The notes under the pieces are model-generated. The model did not search any database. It was given only the letters and a program-made list of their open reading frames with translations, and had not been told where the DNA came from. A stretch of 64,000 bases of DNA, taken from Solibacillus sp. FSL H8-0523 (GTDB lineage: Bacteria; Bacillota; Bacilli; Bacillales_A; Planococcaceae). Position numbers and translations under genes: made by a program. Positions 27,686 to 34,961 of the stretch are shown one piece after another (position 1 is the stretch's first letter; every line of letters starts with the position of its first letter). Location: contig NZ_CP150291.1 of NCBI RefSeq assembly GCF_038051985.1, positions 3,348,001 to 3,412,000 of the forward strand, read 5' to 3'.

Positions 27686-28276
27686 TTGAGTATATATATC
27701 GAAAAAAATCGCAAAACGAAGCAGCTTATTCAACAGTCATTTATTCAGCTATTAGCAGAAAAGCCGTTTGATAGTATTACGGTTGGAGATATTTCGAAAG
27801 TTGCTAGTATTAACCGCGGAACGTTTTATTTACATTATCTCGACAAATACGATTTACTGGATAAAATCGAACAGCAGCTCTTCGAGAATTTAGGCAATCA
27901 TATTGACGAATTACAATCACGCTACTTGGCTACGCAAAATTTCCAAGAGCATCAAGAGCAACTTGCCGCATCTCTTTTTGGCTCGATTCAAGCGCAAGCT
28001 CCGCTCCTGAAAATTTTCTTAAGCCACCATGGCCGCGCTGGGTTTCACTTTCGATTCCGCGATGCCTTTTCACAAAAAGTACGGGTAAACCTCGAGCAAA
28101 ACGAAGCGATTCAAAGTCGACTCAACCTGTCGATGGATTATTTTCTAGCGTTCATCACATCTGCCTTTTTAGGACTGGTGGAGCAGTGGGTACAAAACGG
28201 GCTCGACAAAACACCGGAAGAGATGACGTCGCTTTATGTTAATATTATTCGGTTTATCCAGAGAAGTGAGGGATAA
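27686..28276 (+). CDS. TetR family transcriptional regulator
   Basis: A 196-residue regulator. N-terminal helix-turn-helix: KTKQLIQQSFIQLLAEKPFDSITVGDISKVASINRGTFYLHYLDKYDLL is the classic TetR motif; the C-terminal half is helical and resembles the short TetR_C group of YhgE-linked regulators. TTG 27686 is preferred as start because TAGGAGG lies eight bases upstream. Divergent from exporter copy B, which it probably represses. No terminator directly behind it; the next gene is convergent. Confidence 0.88.
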   Translation: MSIYIEKNRKTKQLIQQSFIQLLAEKPFDSITVGDISKVASINRGTFYLHYLDKYDLLDKIEQQLFENLGNHIDELQSRYLATQNFQEHQEQLAASLFGSIQAQAPLLKIFLSHHGRAGFHFRFRDAFSQKVRVNLEQNEAIQSRLNLSMDYFLAFITSAFLGLVEQWVQNGLDKTPEEMTSLYVNIIRFIQRSEG

Positions 28277-28355
28277 GGTGAAGTAATTTATGTGTAGCCG
28301 AGCGCTGGGCAACACGTACTTTAGAACATGCATCCCTGTGAAAATTCGCAAATAA

Positions 28356-28396
28356 AAAACCGCGCAACCTTAATTACTCTAAGGTTGCGCGGTTTT
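28356..28396 (-). terminator. Bidirectional terminator downstream of tetR-like gene
   Basis: Perfect 16-bp stem (28356-28371 with 28381-28396), 9-base loop, A and T runs outside. Confidence 0.88.
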
Positions 28397-28406
28397 CATT
28401 TACTAC

Positions 28407-28754
28407 TTATTTTTTCTCTTCAATCGCTTCGATTAATGTTGCAAAAATTGCAGCTTCTTCTACATCTTCATCCGTAATCTCGTTTAAGATTTCGAAATCC
28501 TCTGTATCTACAAGTAAAATGCTCATGCCTTCTTTAATGAATTCGTCGGCTTCTACTTCGCCTTCGTAATATTGGTATGATGCGCATACAACGTTCGCGC
28601 CCGCTTCTTCATCGAAAAAAGTGTAAAGCTTATCTGAGTTGCCATATACCTCTTCTAAAGCAGCGGCTAATTCAGGTGTACCCGCGCTCCATGTTACTTC
28701 GTTATTAATTGTTGCTGCTACTAATGACTCTACAAATTCATCGACTGTGTTCAT
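28407..28754 (-). CDS. Small acidic protein, unknown function
   Basis: A 115-residue cytoplasmic protein, strongly acidic (many Glu/Asp, for example DEEAGANVV, TDEDVEEAAIF) with alternating helices and strands. GGAGG lies nine bases before the ATG and a strong terminator follows, so it is a real gene. It is not a family I recognise. The gene is next to a nuclease-toxin-like gene but on the opposite strand, so a role as immunity protein is possible only by analogy with other small acidic immunity proteins. Confidence 0.7.
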   Translation of the reverse strand: MNTVDEFVESLVAATINNEVTWSAGTPELAAALEEVYGNSDKLYTFFDEEAGANVVCASYQYYEGEVEADEFIKEGMSILLVDTEDFEILNEITDEDVEEAAIFATLIEAIEEKK

Positions 28755-28997
28755 ATTAAATAACCTCCATTGCGCCTTTCAAACGGCGGTAGTGTTGCTA
28801 CTGTATCATAGATTGAATGGTGGTGCTAGGTTGTGACATTTATTCTATTTCCGTTTTGCATTCTTTAAAACATGTCGCACGATAAACAGTTTTTTAAAAT
28901 TAAATTAAGTATCTCTGTTTATTTTATTTGCTAATGGATTTTATTCCTATACACCTATATAATTCCCTATAACAAACCAAAAAGGCAGGTCGATTCG

Positions 28998-29888
28998 ATG
29001 CTTAAAAAATTCTCACAAAAGTCAGGTCAACTTTTAAACGGCGCAATTTCTACTACAGGGAATTTACTTAGTAAAGGCGTTGAAAAAACCGGCTACGATA
29101 AGCCCGCAGAGTGGATTAAAGAGGCGTCTGATAAAGCAGGGCGCGCTACAGAAGCGAGTCTTTCGTTAACTGGACAAGTTGCGGAAGGCGCATACAAAAC
29201 GGCAAAAGGACAAATCCAAAAAGATTCAAACACGAGAGCTGATGGTGTCGATGAACTAAAGGGCGCGGGAAAATCGCTCGTTAAGGGCATTGGTGGCTTT
29301 TTAAAAGAAGGGGCAACAAGCTCCTATGAAACAGCTTCTGGGCTAATTACAAAAGACTATGGCCGCGCAAAAAATGGCGCATGGCGCTTATCTCAATTAG
29401 CGGCTGTATCGATTTTCGCTATTAGTGTAGTGGATCTTTTAGACGGTGCGGACGCGGTACAAGCAGAAAGTATACAGGCAATGAACGCAACACTTGAAGG
29501 CGATGTACATCCTGAAACAGGCGTGGCATTTGAACGCGCTGTCGTCGAGCATAATGGCAACGTGATTTCCGATGTGTTCCCCGTTTTTGAAAGTAGCTTT
29601 ACTGCGGAATTAAGCTCGGAACAATACTTACAGTCAGATTCATTACATTTTAAAGAGGCTAATATACAGCTAGCAGTGGCGATTTCTGACAATCCGTCAC
29701 TTGCACATGAGCTTGGCCTTTCAACAACTGATGTTCAGTTACTTGCGCACAACATTACACCCGATGGCTATACATGGCATCACCACGAACAGCCTGGTGT
29801 GTTACAGCTTGTGGAGAGCGAGGCGCATAACGAAACTGCACATACAGGAGGCCGCGTGATTTGGGGGGGCGGCAGTGCGTATCGATAA
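28998..29888 (+). CDS. Toxin-like protein with C-terminal WHH (HNH/Endo VII) nuclease domain
   Basis: A 296-residue protein. The C-terminus holds a WHH-type nuclease of the HNH/Endo VII superfamily: W260-H-H-H, QLVESEAH with H277, then H282-T-G-G. The N-terminal 130 residues contain two imperfect amphipathic repeats (EGAYKTAKGQIQKD and EGATSSYETASGLITKD), followed by a hydrophobic stretch at about 135-150 (LAAVSIFAISVVDLL). No signal peptide or LXG domain is seen. This is the layout of a contact-dependent or prophage-type polymorphic toxin. No gene directly downstream on the same strand looks like an immunity partner. Confidence 0.72.
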   Translation: MLKKFSQKSGQLLNGAISTTGNLLSKGVEKTGYDKPAEWIKEASDKAGRATEASLSLTGQVAEGAYKTAKGQIQKDSNTRADGVDELKGAGKSLVKGIGGFLKEGATSSYETASGLITKDYGRAKNGAWRLSQLAAVSIFAISVVDLLDGADAVQAESIQAMNATLEGDVHPETGVAFERAVVEHNGNVISDVFPVFESSFTAELSSEQYLQSDSLHFKEANIQLAVAISDNPSLAHELGLSTTDVQLLAHNITPDGYTWHHHEQPGVLQLVESEAHNETAHTGGRVIWGGGSAYR

Positions 29889-29902
29889 AATATAGATAAA
29901 AA

Positions 29903-29935
29903 AGAAACCTAGTACAAATTGCTAGGGGTTCTCTT
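29903..29935 (+). terminator. Terminator of WHH-nuclease gene
   Basis: Hairpin 29903-29912 with 29922-29932 followed by CTTT. Its loop and right arm (TACAAATTGCTAGG, 29913-29926) recur at 32855-32868. Confidence 0.6.
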
Positions 29936-29962
29936 TAGAAGTGCAAAAACTAAAATAACGAT

Positions 29963-30005
29963 TAAAATACCTTGCGAAAATCACTAGACTTCACAAGGTA
30001 TTTTA
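29963..30005. terminator. Second terminator hairpin
   Basis: Perfect 12-bp stem (29963-29974 with 29994-30005), 19-base loop, A/T rich flanks. Could act for either strand. Confidence 0.65.
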
Positions 30006-30090
30006 TCCACTATATCGTAAAGTGAATAGACAAGAGGATTATCGTTATATTTGTCGAATCTAATTACTTTATAATGTAGAAGTGGATAAC

Positions 30091-30114
30091 GTTCCCAAAC
30101 AACGCTTTGGTAAC
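30091..30114. repeat. 24-bp inverted repeat, copy A
   Basis: GTTCCCAAA, 6-base spacer CAACGC, TTTGGTAAC. One mismatch between arms. First of four copies with identical arm length and spacer in 2.4 kb; lies 107 bases before the small secreted protein gene. Confidence 0.75.
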
Positions 30115-30220
30115 TTTATTGTAATTAAATAACATAATTTAGTTGAATTACCCTACAAATAAAAATATGTGTAACATTAGGGGAATTCTACACGTCTATG
30201 TTTTACGAGGGGGGAAGTGT

Positions 30221-30661
30221 ATGAAAAAGGTATTAATTTCTTTATTAGCTGTAGTTGTGTTAGTAGGTGGGATTTATTTTGTACTTAACCTTAAACCACC
30301 TAAACCAGTCATAACTATAGAAAATAAGACTGTAGAAGTGGCGCAAGGTTCTTATTGTTGGAATGGACTTATTAACGCACAATGTGTTGATATGATTTCT
30401 CCACCAGATATGATTAAACATCACGAACTTAAACCTGTTGTTGTATCACCTGGAGCTGAATTAAAAATAAAATTTAAGCGTAAACCACTAGTAGATACGT
30501 TAAACGCATCTATATGGTTTAGTAACGATGAAATAGAAAATGCCCCATTAAATGACAATGTATTAGTAGCGCCAAAAGAAAAAGGTGTTTATATTTATAG
30601 TGTTTCTGCAAATTGGGAAAAGGGAAGTTCGGGTTATGTCTTTGTAATTGAAGTTAAGTAA
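30221..30661 (+). CDS. Small membrane-anchored or secreted protein, unknown
   Basis: A 146-residue protein with an N-terminal membrane segment (KKVLISLLAVVVLVGGIYFVL) and an extracytoplasmic part predicted mostly beta: VAQGSYCWNGLINAQCVD carries two Cys that could form a disulfide, and ENAPLNDNVLVAPKEKGVYIYSVSANW ends in a beta-sandwich-like pattern. ATG 30221 is preceded by GAGGGGGGAAG; the longer frame from 30143 has no site. Flanked on both sides by copies of the 24-bp inverted repeat. I do not recognise the family. Confidence 0.72.
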   Translation: MKKVLISLLAVVVLVGGIYFVLNLKPPKPVITIENKTVEVAQGSYCWNGLINAQCVDMISPPDMIKHHELKPVVVSPGAELKIKFKRKPLVDTLNASIWFSNDEIENAPLNDNVLVAPKEKGVYIYSVSANWEKGSSGYVFVIEVK

Positions 30662-30731
30662 GTTTTTTTCGCTAACAGAGTGCTTTAATGCGACAAGGGT
30701 TTATTACGTATACATAAATAAATCTAATAAA

Positions 30732-30755
30732 GTTCCCAAATGATACTTTGGTAAC
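30732..30755. repeat. 24-bp inverted repeat, copy B
   Basis: GTTCCCAAA, spacer TGATAC, TTTGGTAAC. Arms identical to copy A although the spacer differs. Sits directly before a terminator hairpin. Confidence 0.75.
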
Positions 30756-30756
30756 T

Positions 30757-30790
30757 AACACCCCATTTAATTGAATGTGGGTGTTTTTTT
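30757..30790 (+). terminator. Terminator after small secreted-protein gene
   Basis: Stem AACACCCCATT with AATGTGGGTGTT (30757-30767 with 30774-30785), then a T run. Confidence 0.82.
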
Positions 30791-30809
30791 GTTGCTTGTG
30801 AATAAGAAA

Positions 30810-30833
30810 ATTCCCAAACGAATATTTAGTGAC
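30810..30833. repeat. 24-bp inverted repeat, copy C (degenerate)
   Basis: ATTCCCAAA, spacer CGAATA, TTTAGTGAC. Left arm well kept, right arm diverged; same 6-base spacer. Confidence 0.55.
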
Positions 30834-30980
30834 TTGTTTTTCAGAAAAATGTAAAGTAAAGCTAATTAATCCCCTCATTGAATATTCTTCTAAAAATTAT
30901 ACGAAATCCATTAAAAATGTCACATTTTCTAATTCTTATTTGTCCTTATATATAGAAGGTTATGAAAGGGGTGAAGATAA

Positions 30981-31532
30981 ATGTTTGAAAATATTGCAGT
31001 ACCCAGTTTTGAAGAATCTAGGGAAAGTAAAATATCACGATTAATCAAAGAATACCATGATAAAATCTACATTTACTGTTTCAACATATTAAGAAATTCG
31101 CATGATGCAGAAGACGCCGTCCAAGAAGTTTTTATTAAAGCATTTAAGAGTAATAATCTCCTGACAATTGATAATTACAGTTCTTGGTTATATAAGATTG
31201 CTTATAATCACTGTATAAATCAATTCAGAAGGAAATCAATGGTCAGTTTTATATCCTTTAATTCATTTACTGAAAAAGAGAAGAATCAATTATTAAAAGA
31301 AGACATTAATCAAGACGTTGGTACGGATATTGAATTGGACTACATCTTCTCTATGTTAAAGCCAAAAGAACGTGCATTACTTACACTACGGATTGTAGAA
31401 GATAAGGATTTTAATGAAATTGGATCGATTTTAGGCATTTCAAATGCTACTACTAGAAAACGATTTGAAAGGGTAAAGAATAAAATTCAAAATATAATAA
31501 GAGGGAGGTTACAAGATGAAGGAAAAAATTAA
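30981..31532 (+). CDS. ECF (extracytoplasmic function) RNA polymerase sigma factor
   Basis: A 183-residue sigma-70 family member with only regions 2 and 4. Region 2: YHDKIYIYCFNILRNSHDAEDAVQEVFIKAFKS and WLYKIAYNHCINQFRRK; region 4: LKPKERALLTLRIVEDKDFNEIGSILGISNATTRKRFERVKNKI. AAAGGGGTG precedes ATG. Its last 17 bases overlap the next gene, a single-pass membrane protein that should be its anti-sigma factor. It is likely released by an envelope signal. The target promoters are unknown; copies B and C of the inverted repeat lie upstream. Confidence 0.9.
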   Translation: MFENIAVPSFEESRESKISRLIKEYHDKIYIYCFNILRNSHDAEDAVQEVFIKAFKSNNLLTIDNYSSWLYKIAYNHCINQFRRKSMVSFISFNSFTEKEKNQLLKEDINQDVGTDIELDYIFSMLKPKERALLTLRIVEDKDFNEIGSILGISNATTRKRFERVKNKIQNIIRGRLQDEGKN

Positions 31533-32439
31533 GTCATTTGAGGAATTTGAAGAACGATTAAGAGATCAGCCAATGCCAGAGATTCAAAGTATCGAGGTTT
31601 TTGAAGAGCACATTTTTGAAAAGAATAATCGGTTCAAACCATATACTAAATTTTCAATAGCGACCGTATTAGTTAGCTTGTTCGCATTTGCTACAATCGG
31701 TTTCGCATTTGAGACAATTAATTGGAAGTTTTTTAATGGCGAAGGAGAAGAAATTTATAACATTCAGCCAATAGATGAAATAGATGCAGAGCGGGAAAAT
31801 GAAAGACAACGGATTAATAGAAAGTATAACAGCATTAGAAATGATATAAAAGAAAATCTTTCTGACGGAAAGTTCGCATATTTTATAACAACAGAGGGTT
31901 ATGAATTTAATCCGACGTTAGTTGATTTCATTGTGGATGACCAAAAAATTGTAAGTGTTACTGAAATTCCAAGTAATCTTTCAAACTTCCTTCACCTTAA
32001 AGATGAACTATTAGATGCATATACTCTATCTGAAGGACTAATATATTATCAATTTCCTGAAATTGACTCTACCGAAAAGGCAGAGGAATTGTATTTGAAA
32101 GCAAAACAAGAAGGGGTTCCATACATGGTACAAGAAGGTGATTTAACATCAGAGGTCTCTTCTCTACACCTGTTATATAGTCACAAAGAAAAAGAAAAAT
32201 ATCAAGGCTTCCAAATTAATATTAGCGATGCTGGAAGGAGTATGCACACCACCCAAGATTTAACCCAATACACTCGGATAAATGAAATGGGAATGGAATT
32301 CTTATTTAATCAAAACGAGCAAGAACTTTTATTTATTTTAGAAGAAAATGACAAAAATCTTATGGTGGAAATACGTTTTAATTATAAAGAAGGATTGGAA
32401 GAATTATTGGCGATTGTAAAAGATGTCATTAATAATTGA
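31516..32439 (+). CDS. Probable membrane anti-sigma factor
   Basis: A 307-residue protein with a short cytoplasmic N-terminus (about 1-45, FEEFEERLRDQPMPEIQSIEVFEEHIFE), one membrane segment (about 50-70, FSIATVLVSLFAFATIGFAF) and a large outer domain. The outer part ends with HLLYSHKEKEKYQGFQINIS and MGMEFLFNQNEQELLFILEENDKNL, like DUF4367 sensor domains. It overlaps the ECF sigma gene by 17 bases and has GAGGGAGG before ATG. By position and topology it should hold the sigma factor at the membrane; the N-terminus lacks a zinc HxxxCxxC motif. Confidence 0.75.
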   Translation: MKEKIKSFEEFEERLRDQPMPEIQSIEVFEEHIFEKNNRFKPYTKFSIATVLVSLFAFATIGFAFETINWKFFNGEGEEIYNIQPIDEIDAERENERQRINRKYNSIRNDIKENLSDGKFAYFITTEGYEFNPTLVDFIVDDQKIVSVTEIPSNLSNFLHLKDELLDAYTLSEGLIYYQFPEIDSTEKAEELYLKAKQEGVPYMVQEGDLTSEVSSLHLLYSHKEKEKYQGFQINISDAGRSMHTTQDLTQYTRINEMGMEFLFNQNEQELLFILEENDKNLMVEIRFNYKEGLEELLAIVKDVINN

Positions 32440-32493
32440 TACAGGGTTAAATTAGTCAAACCTAATAAAGCATACAAAATAAATTCAAAAAAC

Positions 32494-32517
32494 GTTCCCA
32501 AATCGAAGTTTGGGGAC
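32494..32517. repeat. 24-bp inverted repeat, copy D
   Basis: GTTCCCAAA, spacer TCGAAG, TTTGGGGAC, one mismatch between arms. Lies between the anti-sigma gene stop and its terminator, as copy B does for the previous gene. Confidence 0.7.
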
Positions 32518-32522
32518 ATACC

Positions 32523-32566
32523 AAAAAGCCGTAAACGCTGTTAAATCAACGTTTTCGGCTTTTTTA
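32523..32566 (+). terminator. Terminator of sigma/anti-sigma operon
   Basis: 15-bp stem with one mismatch (32523-32537 with 32550-32564), then T run. Confidence 0.85.
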
Positions 32567-32904
32567 TGGAACATTCTTTATACGGAATTTTATGCATGTT
32601 TTTATAAAGACGCTCACAGTAATAGTTGAAGGGACTTTTAAGTAAAGGTGCAGCGTTCGCTTTCTTGCATAAAATCGTGCATATTTTCTAATCTAAAATC
32701 GCATGTTTACTACAACAATTTAACCCGCAATTCAATACTCAATCACTTAAAAACATTGATATAACAATAAAAAATAGCCCATTAATCATGTGTCGATTTA
32801 ATGAGCTACTTTAGAGTTTATTTTATAAATTGTGATTCAAAAGAGAACCCGTAATACAAATTGCTAGGCTTCTTTTATTTCCTGATTTAATTTTATAAAC
32901 TTTA
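32567..32904. other. Intergenic stretch with no recognisable gene
   Basis: AT-rich. It holds a weak hairpin (TAGCCCATTAA...TTTAATGAGCTA, about 32777-32803) and, at 32855-32868, a second copy of the TACAAATTGCTAGG sequence found at 29913, inside a terminator-like context for the leftward gene that follows. Nothing else seen. Confidence 0.5.
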
Positions 32905-33675
32905 TTATTCACCGCCAAAAAAACTATTTAACTCTTCAATAATTTCTTCATCTGTCATTTCATCGACTGGTTTATATTCCCCGTTTACGCTGTAATCTTC
33001 TGGACTTTCACTCACGCCATTATGTGGGACATATTCGCCATCTTCATTGTAGTCATTCGGATTTGTTGATGGGGCGTTTGGATCATTACGAAGCTCATCC
33101 TCAGTATATGGGGAACGAGAATCTTCTCTTTTATTAGCATCTCTTTGATTGTCCCAATATGCATCTCTTTTCGCCTCTATTTGGTTATAGAAGCCTTCTA
33201 ACTCCATCACATATCTTGCAAGTTCATCTTCTAATGCTTCTTCCCTTAGTAAAATGTACGCACCGTAAAATGAATCAATTTGTTCAAAAGTTAAACTATT
33301 AGCACCTTGCTCATAAATTTCCTTGCCCGTACCTTCTTTAAAATATTCATGGACGATGTCATTATAATAAGTTAATGTTTCCGTTAAAAGATCGTTTTCA
33401 TGATGCTTTTCATTTTGTAAATAATACGCATAATTAGCGGCATCATTCATCATTGAAATAGCTTCACTTTTATCGCCATTCGCATATTTCGCCTTAGACG
33501 CTGCAACATCTCGTTCAATTTCGGCAAGCATTTCTTCTGTAGCCTCTTGCATTTCCTCTTCGATTTCCAATTGCTCTAGTTTCTTTTCATTCTGAATATT
33601 AAAGTACGCAACAATGATGATGAACACTGTAGGCAATCCTATAATAGCTAGCCACTTCAAAATAGTATTTTTCAA
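32905..33675 (-). CDS. Membrane-anchored protein with acidic tandem-repeat tail, unknown
   Basis: A 256-residue protein. One N-terminal membrane segment (about 8-26, WLAIIGLPTVFIIIVAYF), a Glu-rich coiled coil (about 30-60), a helical middle, then an acidic low-complexity tail. The tail has two copies of a motif P-x-DY-x3-GEY-x-P (NPNDYNEDGEYVP and SPEDYSVNGEYKP), then DEMTDEEIIEELNSFF. The outer location is likely. Family unknown; conserved repeats suggest a binding or anchoring role outside the cell. Confidence 0.65.
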   Translation of the reverse strand: MKNTILKWLAIIGLPTVFIIIVAYFNIQNEKKLEQLEIEEEMQEATEEMLAEIERDVAASKAKYANGDKSEAISMMNDAANYAYYLQNEKHHENDLLTETLTYYNDIVHEYFKEGTGKEIYEQGANSLTFEQIDSFYGAYILLREEALEDELARYVMELEGFYNQIEAKRDAYWDNQRDANKREDSRSPYTEDELRNDPNAPSTNPNDYNEDGEYVPHNGVSESPEDYSVNGEYKPVDEMTDEEIIEELNSFFGGE

Positions 33676-33799
33676 CTTAATACCCCTTACAATTTATCTA
33701 TTTTTATAGTAAATATATACAACAAATAATTATATTACTATATTATTGATATAATTGTAAAGAACTAGAGTAATCTATCGAAATCATTTCAATACAAAC

Positions 33800-34093
33800 T
33801 TAAATAAACAAATAAAACCCCAGCATCACTACTAAATTCGGCAGCGCAATCAGAAGTGAGCGCGTCACCAATCGATTCCGTTCCTCCCGCCCTTTATCAG
33901 TTTCTGTTGCGGCATTCAAACGTACACGGTCACCACTGACAAACGCCCCTGACATGATCATCGATAGGACTAAAAATACCAACCCAATCATCCCCGTCAC
34001 ATCTGCCACCATATGAACATCCCAAATAACAAGCGCTACAACGCTCCCAAGTAGTGATAATAATAGACCAATCGCTACATACTTCATCCGCAT
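33800..34093 (-). CDS. DUF5316-like small membrane protein
   Basis: A 97-residue protein with three hydrophobic segments (about 5-25, 32-52, 77-96). The central SGAFVSGDRVRLNAATETDKGREERN and the PNLVVML end match the pattern I know for DUF5316 proteins of Bacillales (GDR-N, R, then PN). Function unknown. Monocistronic. Confidence 0.6.
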   Translation of the reverse strand: MRMKYVAIGLLLSLLGSVVALVIWDVHMVADVTGMIGLVFLVLSMIMSGAFVSGDRVRLNAATETDKGREERNRLVTRSLLIALPNLVVMLGFYLFI

Positions 34094-34260
34094 CTCTCCC
34101 TAAATACAATCACTACAGTTAGATTTCTACTAGTAATACGTATGGCAGCATCATTTAGCTTCAACTATTAGTCAAAATGAAAAATCATTTCCCTCCTAAC
34201 TAGTCCTAGAAGTCCCCACTTCCGAATAAAATGAGACAAAAGATTAGTGGAGGGTTGTTC

Positions 34261-34887
34261 ATGAATTCGATATTCACCTATGTTTTTTTAGGCATCTCGA
34301 TGGCTTCAACCATTGGACCTGTTAAGACCGTTCTCTTAAATACTGGGTTTAAAAACGGCTTCTTTCATGCTTGGTTTTTTAGTCTTGGTGCTTTGACAAC
34401 TGACATCGTGTATATGTTTGTCGTGTATTTTGGCGTTGGTCAATTTATTGATTCCTTACTATTGAAAACGATACTTTGGTCTTTTGGCTGCTTTGTTCTT
34501 TTATATACTGGTATAGAAAATTTACTCTCGCTACATAAAATTGAGCTCGATTCAAATACTGGTAAAAGAACGCGTCTTCGAAAATCAATCCTCTCTGGTT
34601 TTTTTATGTCACTACTCAACCCACTAACAATCCTTTTTTGGCTAGGGATTTATGGTTCTATCCTTGCAAAAACGGCCGGATCTTTCAACGGCTATCAAAT
34701 CATTATACTGAGCATTGCTATTTTAGTAGGTATTGTTTTAGTGGATATTACAATGTCCTTTTTCTCTAGTGTCGCGCGTAAACTATTATCGACCAAGCTA
34801 TTGAAAACGGTTTCCCTTATTTCATCCATCTTAATGATTGCTTTTGGCATTTATTTTGGGAAACAGGCCTTTGATGCGTTATTTTAA
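34261..34887 (+). CDS. LysE family amino-acid exporter
   Basis: A 208-residue transporter with six membrane segments. The LysE/RhtB signature is visible: SMASTIGPVKTVLLNTGFKNGFFHAWFFSLGALTTDI near the N-terminus and SGFFMSLLNPLTILFWLGIYG in the middle. ATG 34261 has AGTGGAGGG seven bases upstream; the longer in-frame start at 34231 overlaps nothing useful. It exports amino acids or related small molecules; the substrate is unknown. An MFS exporter follows 74 bases later on the same strand. Confidence 0.88.
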   Translation: MNSIFTYVFLGISMASTIGPVKTVLLNTGFKNGFFHAWFFSLGALTTDIVYMFVVYFGVGQFIDSLLLKTILWSFGCFVLLYTGIENLLSLHKIELDSNTGKRTRLRKSILSGFFMSLLNPLTILFWLGIYGSILAKTAGSFNGYQIIILSIAILVGIVLVDITMSFFSSVARKLLSTKLLKTVSLISSILMIAFGIYFGKQAFDALF

Positions 34888-34961
34888 CTTCTAAAAAGCA
34901 TAAAACAAAAAACACTGGATATCCTAACCTTATTCAAAACAGGACTAGTTGAGGTGTGGTA

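Noticed and set aside
30091-32517. Inverted repeats as integron attC sites
   Set aside because: The order is GTT...AAC outward with short 6-base spacers; attC sites have RYYYAAC...GTTRRRY cores and much longer hairpins, and no integrase is present.
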